Source of the DNA: CBDIHP01 sp965279195
Lineage (GTDB): Bacteria > Planctomycetota > Planctomycetia > Isosphaerales > Isosphaeraceae
DNA length: 64,000 nt
NCBI GenBank assembly: GCA_965279195.1
Contig: CBDIHP010000031.1
Span: forward strand, 119,659 to 183,658
Reading direction: 5' to 3'
Shown: positions 55,201 to 63,658 of the stretch, one piece after another
How the letters are laid out: each line of letters begins with the position of its first letter
How positions within the stretch are numbered: the first letter of the stretch is position 1
Translations under genes and position numbers: made by a program
Notes under the pieces: model-generated
Told to the model about the DNA's origin: nothing
Database searches by the model: none
What the model saw: only the letters and a program-made list of their open reading frames with translations

Positions 55201-56586
55201 GAGCTCGCCGACGCCTGTCCAGTTCGTGGTGCCGTTGAGGTTGAGGATGCGGCCGTCCTGAAGGTACTTGGGGTTGCCGCCGGAGAGGGTGACGGTCGAG
55301 CCCGCGAGGGCGGTGGTCGTGCCGGCCTCCCGGAAACTCCCGGCGGTCCAGTTGAGCTTCGATCCGATCGTGAGCGTGGCCGTGCCGTTGATGATGCCGC
55401 CGGAGAAGGTGAGGTTGGCGACCGTGATGTCGGTGTTGACGCTGGTCGTGGTCTGGTAGACCTGGTACGTGCCGGCGCCATTGAGCTTGGTGCCGAAGTT
55501 GAGGTCGATGTCGGCGCCGAAGAAGAAGGTGGACCCGGCGGCGACGTTGAAGGTGCCGGTCTGGATGCCGTCGCCGTTGAGCAGGATCGATCCGGAGTTG
55601 ACGTTGATCGTGCCGGCGTTGTTGAGATAGTTGCCGGCGATCGAGGTCGTGCCGCTTCCGCCGGACTTGGTGATGACGCCCGAGGCGAGGTTGTTGATGA
55701 CGAGCCGGGCGCCGGCGCCGCCGTTGGCGATCGGGGCGTCGCTGAGGATGTTGAAGGTGCCGGCGTTGTTGATGGTCGCGCCCGGTCCGCCGTCGAGCTC
55801 GCCGATGCCGTCGAAATTGACGGTGCCGTTGAGGTTGAGGATGTGTCCCCCGGTCACGTACTTGGTGGACCCGCCGTTGATGTTGATGGTGGAGGAGGCG
55901 GACGCCGTGGTCGTCCCGTTGCCCACGAACTGCCCGCCGGTCCAGGTCAAGGTGTTGTTGATGAGGAAGTTGCCGTCGCCGTCGAACAGGCCGCCGCTCA
56001 TGGTGAAATTGGCGGGGGCGACGACGTTCACATTCTTGTTGAAGATGGCCCCTCCGCTCAGCTCGAACACGCCCGCGCCGCTGAAGGTCGCGCCCGCATT
56101 CAGGTTGTAGAGGCCGTCCTGGAACGTCGCCTGCGCGTTGGCCGAGACGTTGAAGGTGCCGCGGATGTCGCCGCCGCTGCGGAGGAAGGCGGTCCCGCCG
56201 GTGACGTTCACGACCGACCCTGCGGGCATGACCAGCACACCGAGCGAGGAGGTCGAAGCGACATTGTTGAGCGTCAGGCTCCCCGCGAGGTTCAGCCGGG
56301 TCGAGGCGGTGGTGACGAGTTGATTGACCGCCGTCCCGCTGGGGATCGAGACGTTGATGTTGCTGACGCCGATGTTCGCGACGTCGCTGGCGCCCGGGAC
56401 GCCGGCCTGGTTGTTCTGATCGCGCCAGTTCGCGGCGTTGTTGAACGCGCCGTCGCCGTTCAGGATCCAGTTGTAGACCGTCAGGAGCTGGCGATCTTCG
56501 AGGGCGGCCCCCGCGAGCTCGGGCCGGAAACGCGGGGCATTGCGACGGGCGGAGCGGACGCGGTCGTTGCGGGTGCGGGGGAACAT
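52261..56586 (-). CDS. Giant exported planctomycete adhesin-like protein with beta repeats and FG-GAP/VCBS repeats
   Basis: 1441 residues. N-terminal planctomycete signature GAALEDRQLLTVYNWILNGD (about 24-43). The bulk (about 60-960) is an Asn/Gly/Thr-rich beta-solenoid-like region with long repeats of about 185 residues (units share GELDGGPGSTINNAGTFNI and LNLNG-W-GVGE-DGG). The C-terminal part (about 1085-1370) has FG-GAP/VCBS repeats with calcium loops: GDFDGDGKADLSLFK, ADYDGDGKTDVAYFRPS and three more. Mature surface or secreted location likely. ATG at 56586 has GGAG 8 nt upstream; the much longer frame upstream overlaps zwf and is a shadow. Confidence 0.82.
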   Translation of the reverse strand: MFPRTRNDRVRSARRNAPRFRPELAGAALEDRQLLTVYNWILNGDGAFNNAANWRDQNNQAGVPGASDVANIGVSNINVSIPSGTAVNQLVTTASTRLNLAGSLTLNNVASTSSLGVLVMPAGSVVNVTGGTAFLRSGGDIRGTFNVSANAQATFQDGLYNLNAGATFSGAGVFELSGGAIFNKNVNVVAPANFTMSGGLFDGDGNFLINNTLTWTGGQFVGNGTTTASASSTININGGSTKYVTGGHILNLNGTVNFDGIGELDGGPGATINNAGTFNILSDAPIANGGAGARLVINNLASGVITKSGGSGTTSIAGNYLNNAGTINVNSGSILLNGDGIQTGTFNVAAGSTFFFGADIDLNFGTKLNGAGTYQVYQTTTSVNTDITVANLTFSGGIINGTATLTIGSKLNWTAGSFREAGTTTALAGSTVTLSGGNPKYLQDGRILNLNGTTNWTGVGELDGGPGSTINNAGTFNIQNNVVFGNGGAGARVIFNNSGTINKSGGGLTLFQDNILNNSGTVNVTSGNLQLNGDGVQTGAFNVSQGQNLIFSSAIDLNAGTVLNGAGTYQLTEDSLTINTPISVANFLFSAGTRDGLSPLTITGRFDWTGGTTQESGVTTAAAGSIINISGANTKYLQGGHTLNLNGNTAWTGVGEFDGGPGSVVNNAGTFTIQNDAVFGNGGAGAQVTFNNLQGATLTKAGGVGATGFDGNSLNNRGTVNVNSGTLRLNGGGTNFSTINVGAAGNLLFANNYTLDANSSIAGTGIANLSNGSLSLPAGTTNIANFQLSGGTVVGSGNLNVTSQLVWTGGTFGSTTGTTTIPAGSTLQILGNSGKSLDGRTLQILGIANWGGAGDINISSNGQLIVAQGGTFNIQSDRTLSGNGSVSVRGTLVKNTTAGTTTLSGPAITIDGGNLSVATGLLSLANGVTVNAGAGSVNLIGGVLATQGSSAILLNGGSLNGPGTIQGNVTNNGGLINTGAALGSILQVTGNYTQNANGTLAVKVGGVNPGQYDVLNVGGAATLGGNLATNLVNGFKPDVSNAFQVLTFASRTGTSNFSNYNGYRGIFNTPATTLNLARVKPTMGDFDGDGKADLSLFKRSTSTTSYLGTAIGSRSVAFGPANAVYPAPGDYQGDGKADITLFQPSNVKYGIMPSDGSPAYFDNYSTPSFTPTANDIPIAADYDGDGKTDVAYFRPSTATWSYRSSSSGIYTTLNFGAGNSDQPIPADFDGDGKADLALYRPSTSTFIIQFSSGGSRVQQFGAANSDIPVTGDFDGDGRFDIAIFRPSTSGFVYISSINNGQVSVPLAGAIGTLDQPVTLDYDGDGKTDFALYRPSTSTFSVLYSSSNPATPVTTQYGAVGDVPVYLPWTIRPYGLRSTSGTGGSAASHLTSSVPKAAAAKLATVGNSQTVLLDVVTTPVTHKLQKHRRDAAIRKLTHRAGH

Positions 56587-56874
56587 CGGGTCGTCTCCGG
56601 TTCGGCTAGGGTCGCGGACTCGTCGCGGACGTGGCCCGGATCGGCGGGCGTTATCCCTGGAGTGCGCGAGACGGCGGATCCTGTCCGGAAGCGAACGAAA
56701 TTCTTTCGAGATGGACGCGGGTCCATGGCGAGGCGTCAAACCTCGGGCGACGGGGGTTGCGTGTCCCCGGTCGATCATGCAGACTTGTGCCACCCCGGAG
56801 CGGCTGGATCGCGAACGCCTGTCCACGTCCCGAGCCAATTTCCGCGCGGGCTCACCTCGTAAACGGGTAGCGCA

Positions 56875-58818
56875 ATGAACGCGACGGACGAGACCTACGC
56901 GGGCTCGACGAAGACGGGCGACCCCTGCATCATGGTGATCTTCGGCGCGTCGGGCGACCTGACCAAGCGCCTCCTGATGCCGGCGATCTACAACCTGCTC
57001 TGCGACGGCCTCCTGCCGAAGAACTTCGCCATCGTCGGCATCGCGCTCGACGAGATGTCCACCGAGGACTTCCGGGCGAAGATGTCCGAGGACATCAAGA
57101 AGTTCAACACCCGCAAGGAACTCGACGAGGCGAAGTGGGCCGACCTCCGCTCCCGCCTCTATTACATGTCGGGCAACTTCGGCGACGCCTCCGCCTATTC
57201 CCGCCTCCATGAACTGGTGACCAAGCTCCAGCAGGAGTACCAGGCCGGGGGCAACGTCCTCTTCTACAAGGCCGTGCCGCCGTCTCTCTTCGGGCTGATC
57301 TCCTCGAACATCAAGAGCGCGGGTTTCACCGGGTTCCCCGGCTGGCAGCGGATCATCGTCGAGAAGCCGTTCGGCACCGACCTCCCCTCGGCGAAGACGC
57401 TCAACTCGCAGATCCTCTCGCTCTGGGACGAGACCCAGATCTACCGGGTCGACCACTACCTGGGCAAGGAGACGGTCCAGAACATCCTGGCCTTCCGGTT
57501 CGCCAATTCGATGTTCGAGCCGATCTGGAACAACCAGCACGTCGACCACATCCAGTTCACGGTGTCCGAGTCGGTGAGCGTCGAGGGCCGGGGCGGGTAC
57601 TACGACCACTCCGGCGTCCTCCGCGACATGATCCAGAACCACATGCTCCAGATGCTGGCGTACGTCTGCATGGAGCCGCCGATCTCGTTCTCGGCGGATG
57701 ACATCCGCAATGAGAAGGCGAAGGTCCTGCGCGCCATCCGGATCTACAACGAGGAGGAGGTCCTCAAGAACACGGTCCGAGGGCAATACGGCCCCGGCCG
57801 CAAGGCCGACGGCACGATGGCCCCGGCGTATCGCGACGAGCCGGGGGTCGATCCGAACTCGAACACCGAGACCTTCGCCGCGCTCCGGCTGTTCATCGAC
57901 AACTGGCGATGGGAAGGCGTGCCGGTCTACCTGCGGTCGGGCAAGGCCCTCTGGAAGCGCGGGACCGAGGTCATCATCTCGTTCAAGAAGGCCCCGGACA
58001 TCCTGTTCAAGAGCCACGCGGTCCCGAGGATGTCGTCCAACCGCCTGATCTTCCACATCCAGCCCGACCAGGCGATCGAGACGAGGTTCCAGGCCAAGAC
58101 CCCCGGCCCGATGATGCGGCTCCAGCCCGTGAACATGCGGTTCAACTACGGCGAGGCCTTCCAGGCCTCGCGCGGGACCGGTTATGAAGTGATGATCTAT
58201 AGCTGCATGTGCGGCGACCCGACCCTCTTCTCCCGCACCGACCTCGTCGAGACCGCCTGGCGGATCGCCCAGCCGATGCTCGACACCTGGTCCAAGTACC
58301 CCGCGCAGGACTACCCGAACTACCCGGCGGGCTCGTGGGGACCGGTCGAGGCCTACGACCTGATCGAGTCGGACGGCCGCCGCTGGTTCGAGGTCATCAA
58401 CCGCGAGACGCTGGAGCGCGTGCCGTTGTTCAAGGGGGGCGACCCCCTGCTCCTCAGCCAGGTCAGCCTGGCTTTGCGGCCCGACACGGCCGACGAGGGG
58501 GAGGTCATCATCAAGAAGGGGGACCCCGGCTCGGAGATGTACCTGATCTCCCGAGGCGAGGTCGAGATCATCGACGGCACCGGGAACGTCGTCGCGACCC
58601 TGAGCGAGGGCAACTGCTTCGGCGAGGTCGCCCTGCTCCTCTCCGAGCCGCGCACCGCGACCGTCCGGGCGAGGACGGCGTGCGACCTGTTCGTGCTCGA
58701 CCGGGCCGACTTCGCGCGGATCCTCCGCGACAATTTGCAGTTCGCCGCCAACATCCAGCAGGTCGCGCTGGAACGCTACCACAAGACCGTCGCCGCCGAG
58801 CACCTGACGGCCGAGTAA
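56875..58818 (+). CDS. zwf: Glucose-6-phosphate dehydrogenase with a C-terminal cyclic-nucleotide-binding domain
   Basis: 647 residues, about 135 longer than usual G6PD. Residues 1-510 form a complete enzyme: NADP loop VIFGASGDLTKRLLMPAIYN (about 22-41), active site YRVDHYLGKETVQNI (about 190-204), EKPFGTDL before it, and the C-terminal WEGVPVYLRSGKALWKR region. Residues about 515-640 form a cNMP-binding fold: VPLFKGGDPLLL, GDPGSEMYLISRGEVEII and the phosphate-binding cassette FGEVALLLSEPRTATVRA (about 582-599), with the Glu and Arg that contact the cyclic phosphate in known domains. Suggests control of pentose-phosphate flux by a cyclic nucleotide. ATG directly after the divergent adhesin gene (289 nt). 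Confidence 0.93.
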   Translation: MNATDETYAGSTKTGDPCIMVIFGASGDLTKRLLMPAIYNLLCDGLLPKNFAIVGIALDEMSTEDFRAKMSEDIKKFNTRKELDEAKWADLRSRLYYMSGNFGDASAYSRLHELVTKLQQEYQAGGNVLFYKAVPPSLFGLISSNIKSAGFTGFPGWQRIIVEKPFGTDLPSAKTLNSQILSLWDETQIYRVDHYLGKETVQNILAFRFANSMFEPIWNNQHVDHIQFTVSESVSVEGRGGYYDHSGVLRDMIQNHMLQMLAYVCMEPPISFSADDIRNEKAKVLRAIRIYNEEEVLKNTVRGQYGPGRKADGTMAPAYRDEPGVDPNSNTETFAALRLFIDNWRWEGVPVYLRSGKALWKRGTEVIISFKKAPDILFKSHAVPRMSSNRLIFHIQPDQAIETRFQAKTPGPMMRLQPVNMRFNYGEAFQASRGTGYEVMIYSCMCGDPTLFSRTDLVETAWRIAQPMLDTWSKYPAQDYPNYPAGSWGPVEAYDLIESDGRRWFEVINRETLERVPLFKGGDPLLLSQVSLALRPDTADEGEVIIKKGDPGSEMYLISRGEVEIIDGTGNVVATLSEGNCFGEVALLLSEPRTATVRARTACDLFVLDRADFARILRDNLQFAANIQQVALERYHKTVAAEHLTAE

Positions 58819-58821
58819 CCT

Positions 58822-58907
58822 CGGAGTGCGGCAGTCCGACTACCGCACTCCCGATCAGAGCCTGAACGCGAAACGGCCGCGGAAGGGGTTCCCTTCCGCG
58901 GCCGTTC
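58822..58907. terminator. Bidirectional terminator between zwf and the SdrD-type protein gene
   Basis: Two hairpins. GGAGTGCGG...CCGCACTCC (58822-58851) follows the zwf stop. AACGGCCGCGGAAGGG/CCCTTCCGCGGCCGTT (58872-58906) is a perfect 16-bp stem with a 3-nt loop. T-runs are weak on both sides, but the stem strength and convergent position support termination. Confidence 0.65.
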
Positions 58908-58974
58908 CTGTTCGAGACGTGTCCCCCGGGAGAGCGGCAGCCGGGCTGCCGCACCCCAAAGGGGGAGATCATGC

Positions 58975-61900
58975 TCAGGCGCAGTTGACGCCGTTGAACA
59001 TCGAGTAAACCGCGCTCTTGCGGCTGGAGCTGCCGCCGCAGAAGCTGCCGCCCGAGGACTGGTCGTTGACCATCTTGAGGCAGTTGTAGACGGTCTGGTC
59101 GGAGTAGTTGGAGCAGCCGACGTAGCCGCCGTAGCAGCCGACGTTGACCTGGGTGCCGCCGAGGCCCTGGTCGCAGACGCTGAACCCGTAGTTGCAGCCT
59201 TCCTTGCCGCCGAGCCACGAGGTCGTGGCGTAGCAGTTGAGGGCCGACGCGAAGCACTCGCGCTCGGCGTCCTTGCCCCACGAGTTGCAGAGCTGCATGT
59301 AGTAGTTGCAGATCTCCGAGTTGGTCTTGTTGGCCAGGTTGCAGGCCGAGGACGAACCGTAGAGGTTCGGGAAGCAGCTCGCCAGCCAGTTGCCCAGCTT
59401 GCAGGAGGTGCCGCCGCCGTTGAAGCACTTGATCAGGTTCTGGCCGTCCCAGGTCTTCCAGTAGTAGCTGGTCGCCGTCTGGCCCGAGCAGATGTTCTTG
59501 GTGACGAGCTCGCCGTAGTTGTAGTCGGTCCCGACTTCGCCCTCGCCGAGGGTGATCGACGAGATCGTGTTCGAGGTGTTGGAGGAGATGTAACCGTCGG
59601 CGATCCCGTTGATTGTGCCCACCGAAGTCCTCGTGCTGTTATAGCCCGAAGGCTGTGACTCGACGATCTTGTAAGTGCCCTTGGGCAGCCCCTTGAAGTC
59701 GTACTTGCCGTTGGAGTCGGTGAAGCGGACGAGGGAGATGGACTGGGCGTACGACGAGCCCGGGTAGTTGACGGTGCCGGTGAGGTACACCGGGACGTTG
59801 GCGATGCCCTTCTCGCCCGAGTCGCGGATGCCGTCCTGATCGACGTCCACGTAGACGTTGCCGAAGAGGCTCCCCGGGTTGGCCAGGGGGGCGTTGCAGC
59901 CGTCGTTGTCGGCGCTGATCAGGCGGCCCTGCGGCGTATAGAAGATATTGCTGCCGGCCGGGCCGAACTTGTCGATCGCCTTGCCGCACACGAAGTCGAT
60001 CTGGAAGTTGCTGTTGGGGACCTCGACCGTGAGGCTGTACGTCCCGCAGGAGAACGTGCCGGTGTCGGTGTCGAAGATCTTCTGGTCCGACGCCCGATTG
60101 GCGTCGAAGTACGACTGCGGGGCGGTGTAGCTGACCAGCGTGTACTCGTCGGTCTCGCCGTACGGGACGGTGAACACCGCCTTGACGAGGTCACCCTGAT
60201 CGACGTTGCCGCGGAGGTCATAGACCTTGGTCGGGGTCGAGCAGCCGTTGCTGTAGATCAGGAAGTAGAGGTTGCAGGGGTCGCCGCAGCAGTCGGTCTT
60301 GAAATTGGCGAAGTTCAGGTTCTGGACCGCCGGGGCGGCCGAGGTGACGCTGACGGAGTAGTAGTCGTTGTAGGTCGGAGCCGTGCGGACGTATCCGGCC
60401 GGCACGATCTCCTTGACCAGGTAATTGCCGACCGGCAGGTTGCTGAACGAGTACGAGCCCGGGTTCGCCCCGCCGACCGTGGTGTTGGTCGAGGTGACGA
60501 GCGTGTCGTACGAGTCGAGCGACCCGTTGTTGTTCACATCCTTGTAGAGTTTGATCGTGAACGCGACGGTCGGTGCGGTATCATCCGAGCTGAGGCCGTT
60601 GCCGGTGACGTCGATGACCTTCTTGCCCGAGATCGAGCCCGGGGGCTGGATCACGACCGGGTTCAACTCGCCGAAGTTGTAGTTGACGCCCGCACCGCCC
60701 GAGAAGATCGCGACGTTGCTGAAGACGTCGTTGGCCACCGTCCCGGTGAACGGCGAGCCGAGGGTATCCTTGCCGTCGTTGTAGGCGACCGGCTGGGTCT
60801 CGGTGACGACGTAGGTGCCGGGCAGCAGGCTGTTGAAGACGTAGAACCCGTTCGCGTCGGTGGTCGTGGTGAGGCTCACCGCGCCGGCGTCGGTCGTGCC
60901 GGTCAGCGTCACCGTGACGCCCTTGATCGGCAGCTCCGTGCTCTGGAAAGTGCCATCGTTATTGGCATCGACGTAGACATAGCCGGAGATCGACGCGGCC
61001 TTCACCTCGCCGAAGTTGTTCTCGACGCCGTTCACGCCGGCCGCGAGGACGATGTTCGAGAACTTGTCGTTGGCCGTCACGCCGCCGGGCGTGCCGATCG
61101 TGTCCTTGCCGTCCAGGTAGCCGGCCGGCTGCGTCTCGGTGATGACGTAAGTGCCGGGGCGCAGGTTGCCGAAGCTGTAGAGACCGGTGCCGTCGGTGGT
61201 CGTGGTCAGGCTCACCGAGGCGCCCAGGTCATCGGTCCCCGTCAGCGTCACCGTCGCGCCCGTGATCGGCGTCTCGCCGGTGCGGTTGCCGTCGTTGTTC
61301 GAGTCGTAATACACGTACCCGGACAGCGACGCCGCCTTCACCTCGCCGAAGTTGTTGTTGACCCCGTTCACACCGGCGCCCAGCACAATGTTGCTGAACT
61401 TGTCGTTGGTGGTCGTGCCGCCGGGCGTGCCGACGGTGTCCTTGCCGTCGAGGTAGCCGGCTGGCTGCGTCTCGGTCAGGACATACGTCCCGGGCCGGAG
61501 GTTCCCGAAGCTGTACAGGCCGGTCGCTCCGGTGGTCGTGGTCAGGCTCACCGGGGCGCCCAGGTCGTCGGTCCCCGTCAGCGTCACCGTCGCGCCCGTG
61601 ATCGGGGACTCGGTGCCCTGGAAGGTGCCGTCGTTGTTGAGGTCGTAGTACACGAACCCCGCGATCGACGCCGCCTTCACCTCGCCGAAGTTGTTCTCGG
61701 TCCCGTTCACGCCGGCGCCCAGGACGATGCTCGAGAAGACGTCGTTGGTCGTCGTCCCGCCCGGCGTGCCGATGGTGTCCTTGCCGTCGAGGTAGCCCGC
61801 GGGCTGGGTCTCGGCGATCGTGTAGGTGCCCGGTCGCAGGTTGCCGAAGGTGTACAGGCCCGTCCCGTCGGTGGTCGTGGTCAGGCTCACCGGGGCCCCG

Positions 61901-63399
61901 AGGTCGTCGGTGCCCGTCAGCTTCACCGTCGCGCCCACGATCGGAGCCTCGCCGGCACGGCTGCCATCGTTGTTGGCGTCGTAGTACACGTAACCCGACA
62001 GCGACGCGGCCTTCACCTCGCCGAAGTTGTTCTCGGTGCCGTTGACGCCCGCACCCAGGACGATGTTCGAGAAGACATCGTTGCCCGTCGTGCCGCCCGG
62101 CGTCCCGACGGTGTCCTTGCCGTCGAGGTAGCCCGACGGCTGGGTCTCGGTGATCGTGTAGGTGCCCGGGCGGAGGTTGCCGAAGGTGTAGAGGCCGGTG
62201 CCGTCGGTGGTCGTGGTCAGGCTCACCGGGGCGCCGAGGTCATCGGTCCCCGTCAGCTTGATCGAGGCGCCCGAGATCGGGGCCTCGCCGGCGCGGCTGC
62301 CGTCGTTGTTCGCGTCGTAGTACACGTAACCAGACAGCGAGGAAGGCCTGGCGGCGACGTTGCCGAAGTTCAGGCTACCCGGCGCGAGCTGGCTCTGGCG
62401 GGAGCCGGTGATGGCGACGGCTTCGAGGTAGGTGGCGTGGCCGCTGCGGCCGGTGGACTGGCTCAGCAGGCTGTTGGCCTCGGCGAGCAGGTTCGCGGTG
62501 TCGGTGGCCGAGCCGTTGACGACCGCGACGCTGCGGAAGTTGCCGGAGTTCAGGTCGATAGCGGAGTCGTGGACCAGTTCCCAGATCGCGATCTGGTAGG
62601 CGGCAGCCGTTTGTGCCGGGATCGACGCCGAGGGCGAGGTGCCGTAGGTGCTGATGAAGTTGTTGTAGAGGAACGCGATCTGCGACCCGTGGCCGTTGAA
62701 GTTCAGGTTCGGCTGGGTCTCCGGCTTCGGAGTGAGCTGGAAGACGTCGCCGAACGCGCCGAGCTGTTCGAGGGCATTCGTGCAGAACGAGTTGTAGCTG
62801 CCGGAGATGTCCGTCGGGTTGCCGGAGGTCGTGCCCAGCGAGATGTTGTAGGTGCCGGCGAGGTCGGTGACCGGGTCCCTCGGCGCGCCCGTCAGGCTGT
62901 AGCTCACCCGGACCTGGCTGCCGACGGCGTCGATCCGGCCCCAGATCTGATCCGGGTTCGTGATCGTGACGTCAATCGTCTTGGCGTCGACCGAGCTGGC
63001 CGGATTGAGCAGCGAGAGCGCCTGGGAGGCGTTGCTGGTGTAGGTGCCGGGGGCGAATTCCACCAGGCGATAGTCGCCCGCCGTGAGCGCCTGGCCCGAA
63101 TTCAGATTGGTGGCGTCGTCGAAGTAGTACCCGCCGTCGGCCCCGGTCACAGCCGTACCGATCTGGGTCACGGTCGAGGGGGACGTCTTGCGGTACAGGG
63201 CGATGGTCGCGCCCTGGAGCGGGCTGTCCGCCATGTCATACTTGCCGTTCCCGTTCGCATCGACGAACGACGTCCCCTGCAGGAAGGCATTCGCCGCCAT
63301 CAACTGGCGGACTTCGAACTGCTCCGTGGAGGGACGGCACTGCCGCTCCATCCGTTCGCGGCGAGGCTTGAGGCTCCGGAAGCGGGACGGGAACTTCAT
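58975..63399 (-). CDS. Giant exported SdrD-B-repeat protein with a thioester-like N-terminal domain and Cys-rich C-terminus
   Basis: 1474 residues. N-terminal signature variant (STEQFEVRQLMAANAFLQGT). A first SdrD-B-like domain (about 35-110), then a region with SYNSFCTNALEQLGAFGD and AAAYQIAIWELVHDSA resembling the Cys/Gln thioester domain of surface adhesins. Five close SdrD-B repeats of about 110 residues follow (each SGYVYYDANNDG...NNFGEV), then two more distant ones. The last 195 residues hold 16 Cys (for example NGGGTSCKLGNWLASCFPNL), so several disulfides are likely. ATG with GGAG 8 nt upstream. Surface protein. Confidence 0.83.
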   Translation of the reverse strand: MKFPSRFRSLKPRRERMERQCRPSTEQFEVRQLMAANAFLQGTSFVDANGNGKYDMADSPLQGATIALYRKTSPSTVTQIGTAVTGADGGYYFDDATNLNSGQALTAGDYRLVEFAPGTYTSNASQALSLLNPASSVDAKTIDVTITNPDQIWGRIDAVGSQVRVSYSLTGAPRDPVTDLAGTYNISLGTTSGNPTDISGSYNSFCTNALEQLGAFGDVFQLTPKPETQPNLNFNGHGSQIAFLYNNFISTYGTSPSASIPAQTAAAYQIAIWELVHDSAIDLNSGNFRSVAVVNGSATDTANLLAEANSLLSQSTGRSGHATYLEAVAITGSRQSQLAPGSLNFGNVAARPSSLSGYVYYDANNDGSRAGEAPISGASIKLTGTDDLGAPVSLTTTTDGTGLYTFGNLRPGTYTITETQPSGYLDGKDTVGTPGGTTGNDVFSNIVLGAGVNGTENNFGEVKAASLSGYVYYDANNDGSRAGEAPIVGATVKLTGTDDLGAPVSLTTTTDGTGLYTFGNLRPGTYTIAETQPAGYLDGKDTIGTPGGTTTNDVFSSIVLGAGVNGTENNFGEVKAASIAGFVYYDLNNDGTFQGTESPITGATVTLTGTDDLGAPVSLTTTTGATGLYSFGNLRPGTYVLTETQPAGYLDGKDTVGTPGGTTTNDKFSNIVLGAGVNGVNNNFGEVKAASLSGYVYYDSNNDGNRTGETPITGATVTLTGTDDLGASVSLTTTTDGTGLYSFGNLRPGTYVITETQPAGYLDGKDTIGTPGGVTANDKFSNIVLAAGVNGVENNFGEVKAASISGYVYVDANNDGTFQSTELPIKGVTVTLTGTTDAGAVSLTTTTDANGFYVFNSLLPGTYVVTETQPVAYNDGKDTLGSPFTGTVANDVFSNVAIFSGGAGVNYNFGELNPVVIQPPGSISGKKVIDVTGNGLSSDDTAPTVAFTIKLYKDVNNNGSLDSYDTLVTSTNTTVGGANPGSYSFSNLPVGNYLVKEIVPAGYVRTAPTYNDYYSVSVTSAAPAVQNLNFANFKTDCCGDPCNLYFLIYSNGCSTPTKVYDLRGNVDQGDLVKAVFTVPYGETDEYTLVSYTAPQSYFDANRASDQKIFDTDTGTFSCGTYSLTVEVPNSNFQIDFVCGKAIDKFGPAGSNIFYTPQGRLISADNDGCNAPLANPGSLFGNVYVDVDQDGIRDSGEKGIANVPVYLTGTVNYPGSSYAQSISLVRFTDSNGKYDFKGLPKGTYKIVESQPSGYNSTRTSVGTINGIADGYISSNTSNTISSITLGEGEVGTDYNYGELVTKNICSGQTATSYYWKTWDGQNLIKCFNGGGTSCKLGNWLASCFPNLYGSSSACNLANKTNSEICNYYMQLCNSWGKDAERECFASALNCYATTSWLGGKEGCNYGFSVCDQGLGGTQVNVGCYGGYVGCSNYSDQTVYNCLKMVNDQSSGGSFCGGSSSRKSAVYSMFNGVNCA
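60950..62345 (-). repeat. Tandem DNA repeats encoding SdrD-B domains
   Basis: Units of about 333-342 bp, seen by recurrence of CACCTCGCCGAAGTTGTT near 61006, 61339, 61678 and 62020. Adjacent units are close to identical over long stretches, so recent duplication or gene conversion is likely and copy number may vary between strains. Confidence 0.75.
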
Positions 63400-63658
63400 C
63401 GAGGCGACTCCGGGAAGAAAGATGGACGGAGGAGTTTCGAGCGACGCGCGGCCGGGTGGCGACCGCCTTCCGGCGATCCCCGTCGCCCCGTCCGGCCGCG
63501 GGCGGGGGCGGGCTGCAAGCTGACAACTGCCTATGAACTGAGACACCTTGTTGCAAAAAAGCATCACAGCAGGCATGAGAATGCGTCGGGGAGATGCGTG
63601 TCGTCTCGCGATCGGGCCGCATCGCCCGCGATGTCGGATCAAGCAGCTTGGAGGGTTC

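Noticed and set aside
56587..58803. Minus-strand open frame that would extend the giant adhesin to 2180 residues
   Set aside because: It lies antisense to the well-supported zwf gene, the translation is Leu/Gly/Arg-rich without domains, and the planctomycete signature and ribosome-binding site place the start at 56586.
61000..62345. CRISPR-like regular repetition
   Set aside because: Period of about 340 bp lies in frame within a gene and encodes SdrD-B domains; no short repeat-spacer pattern anywhere in the window.
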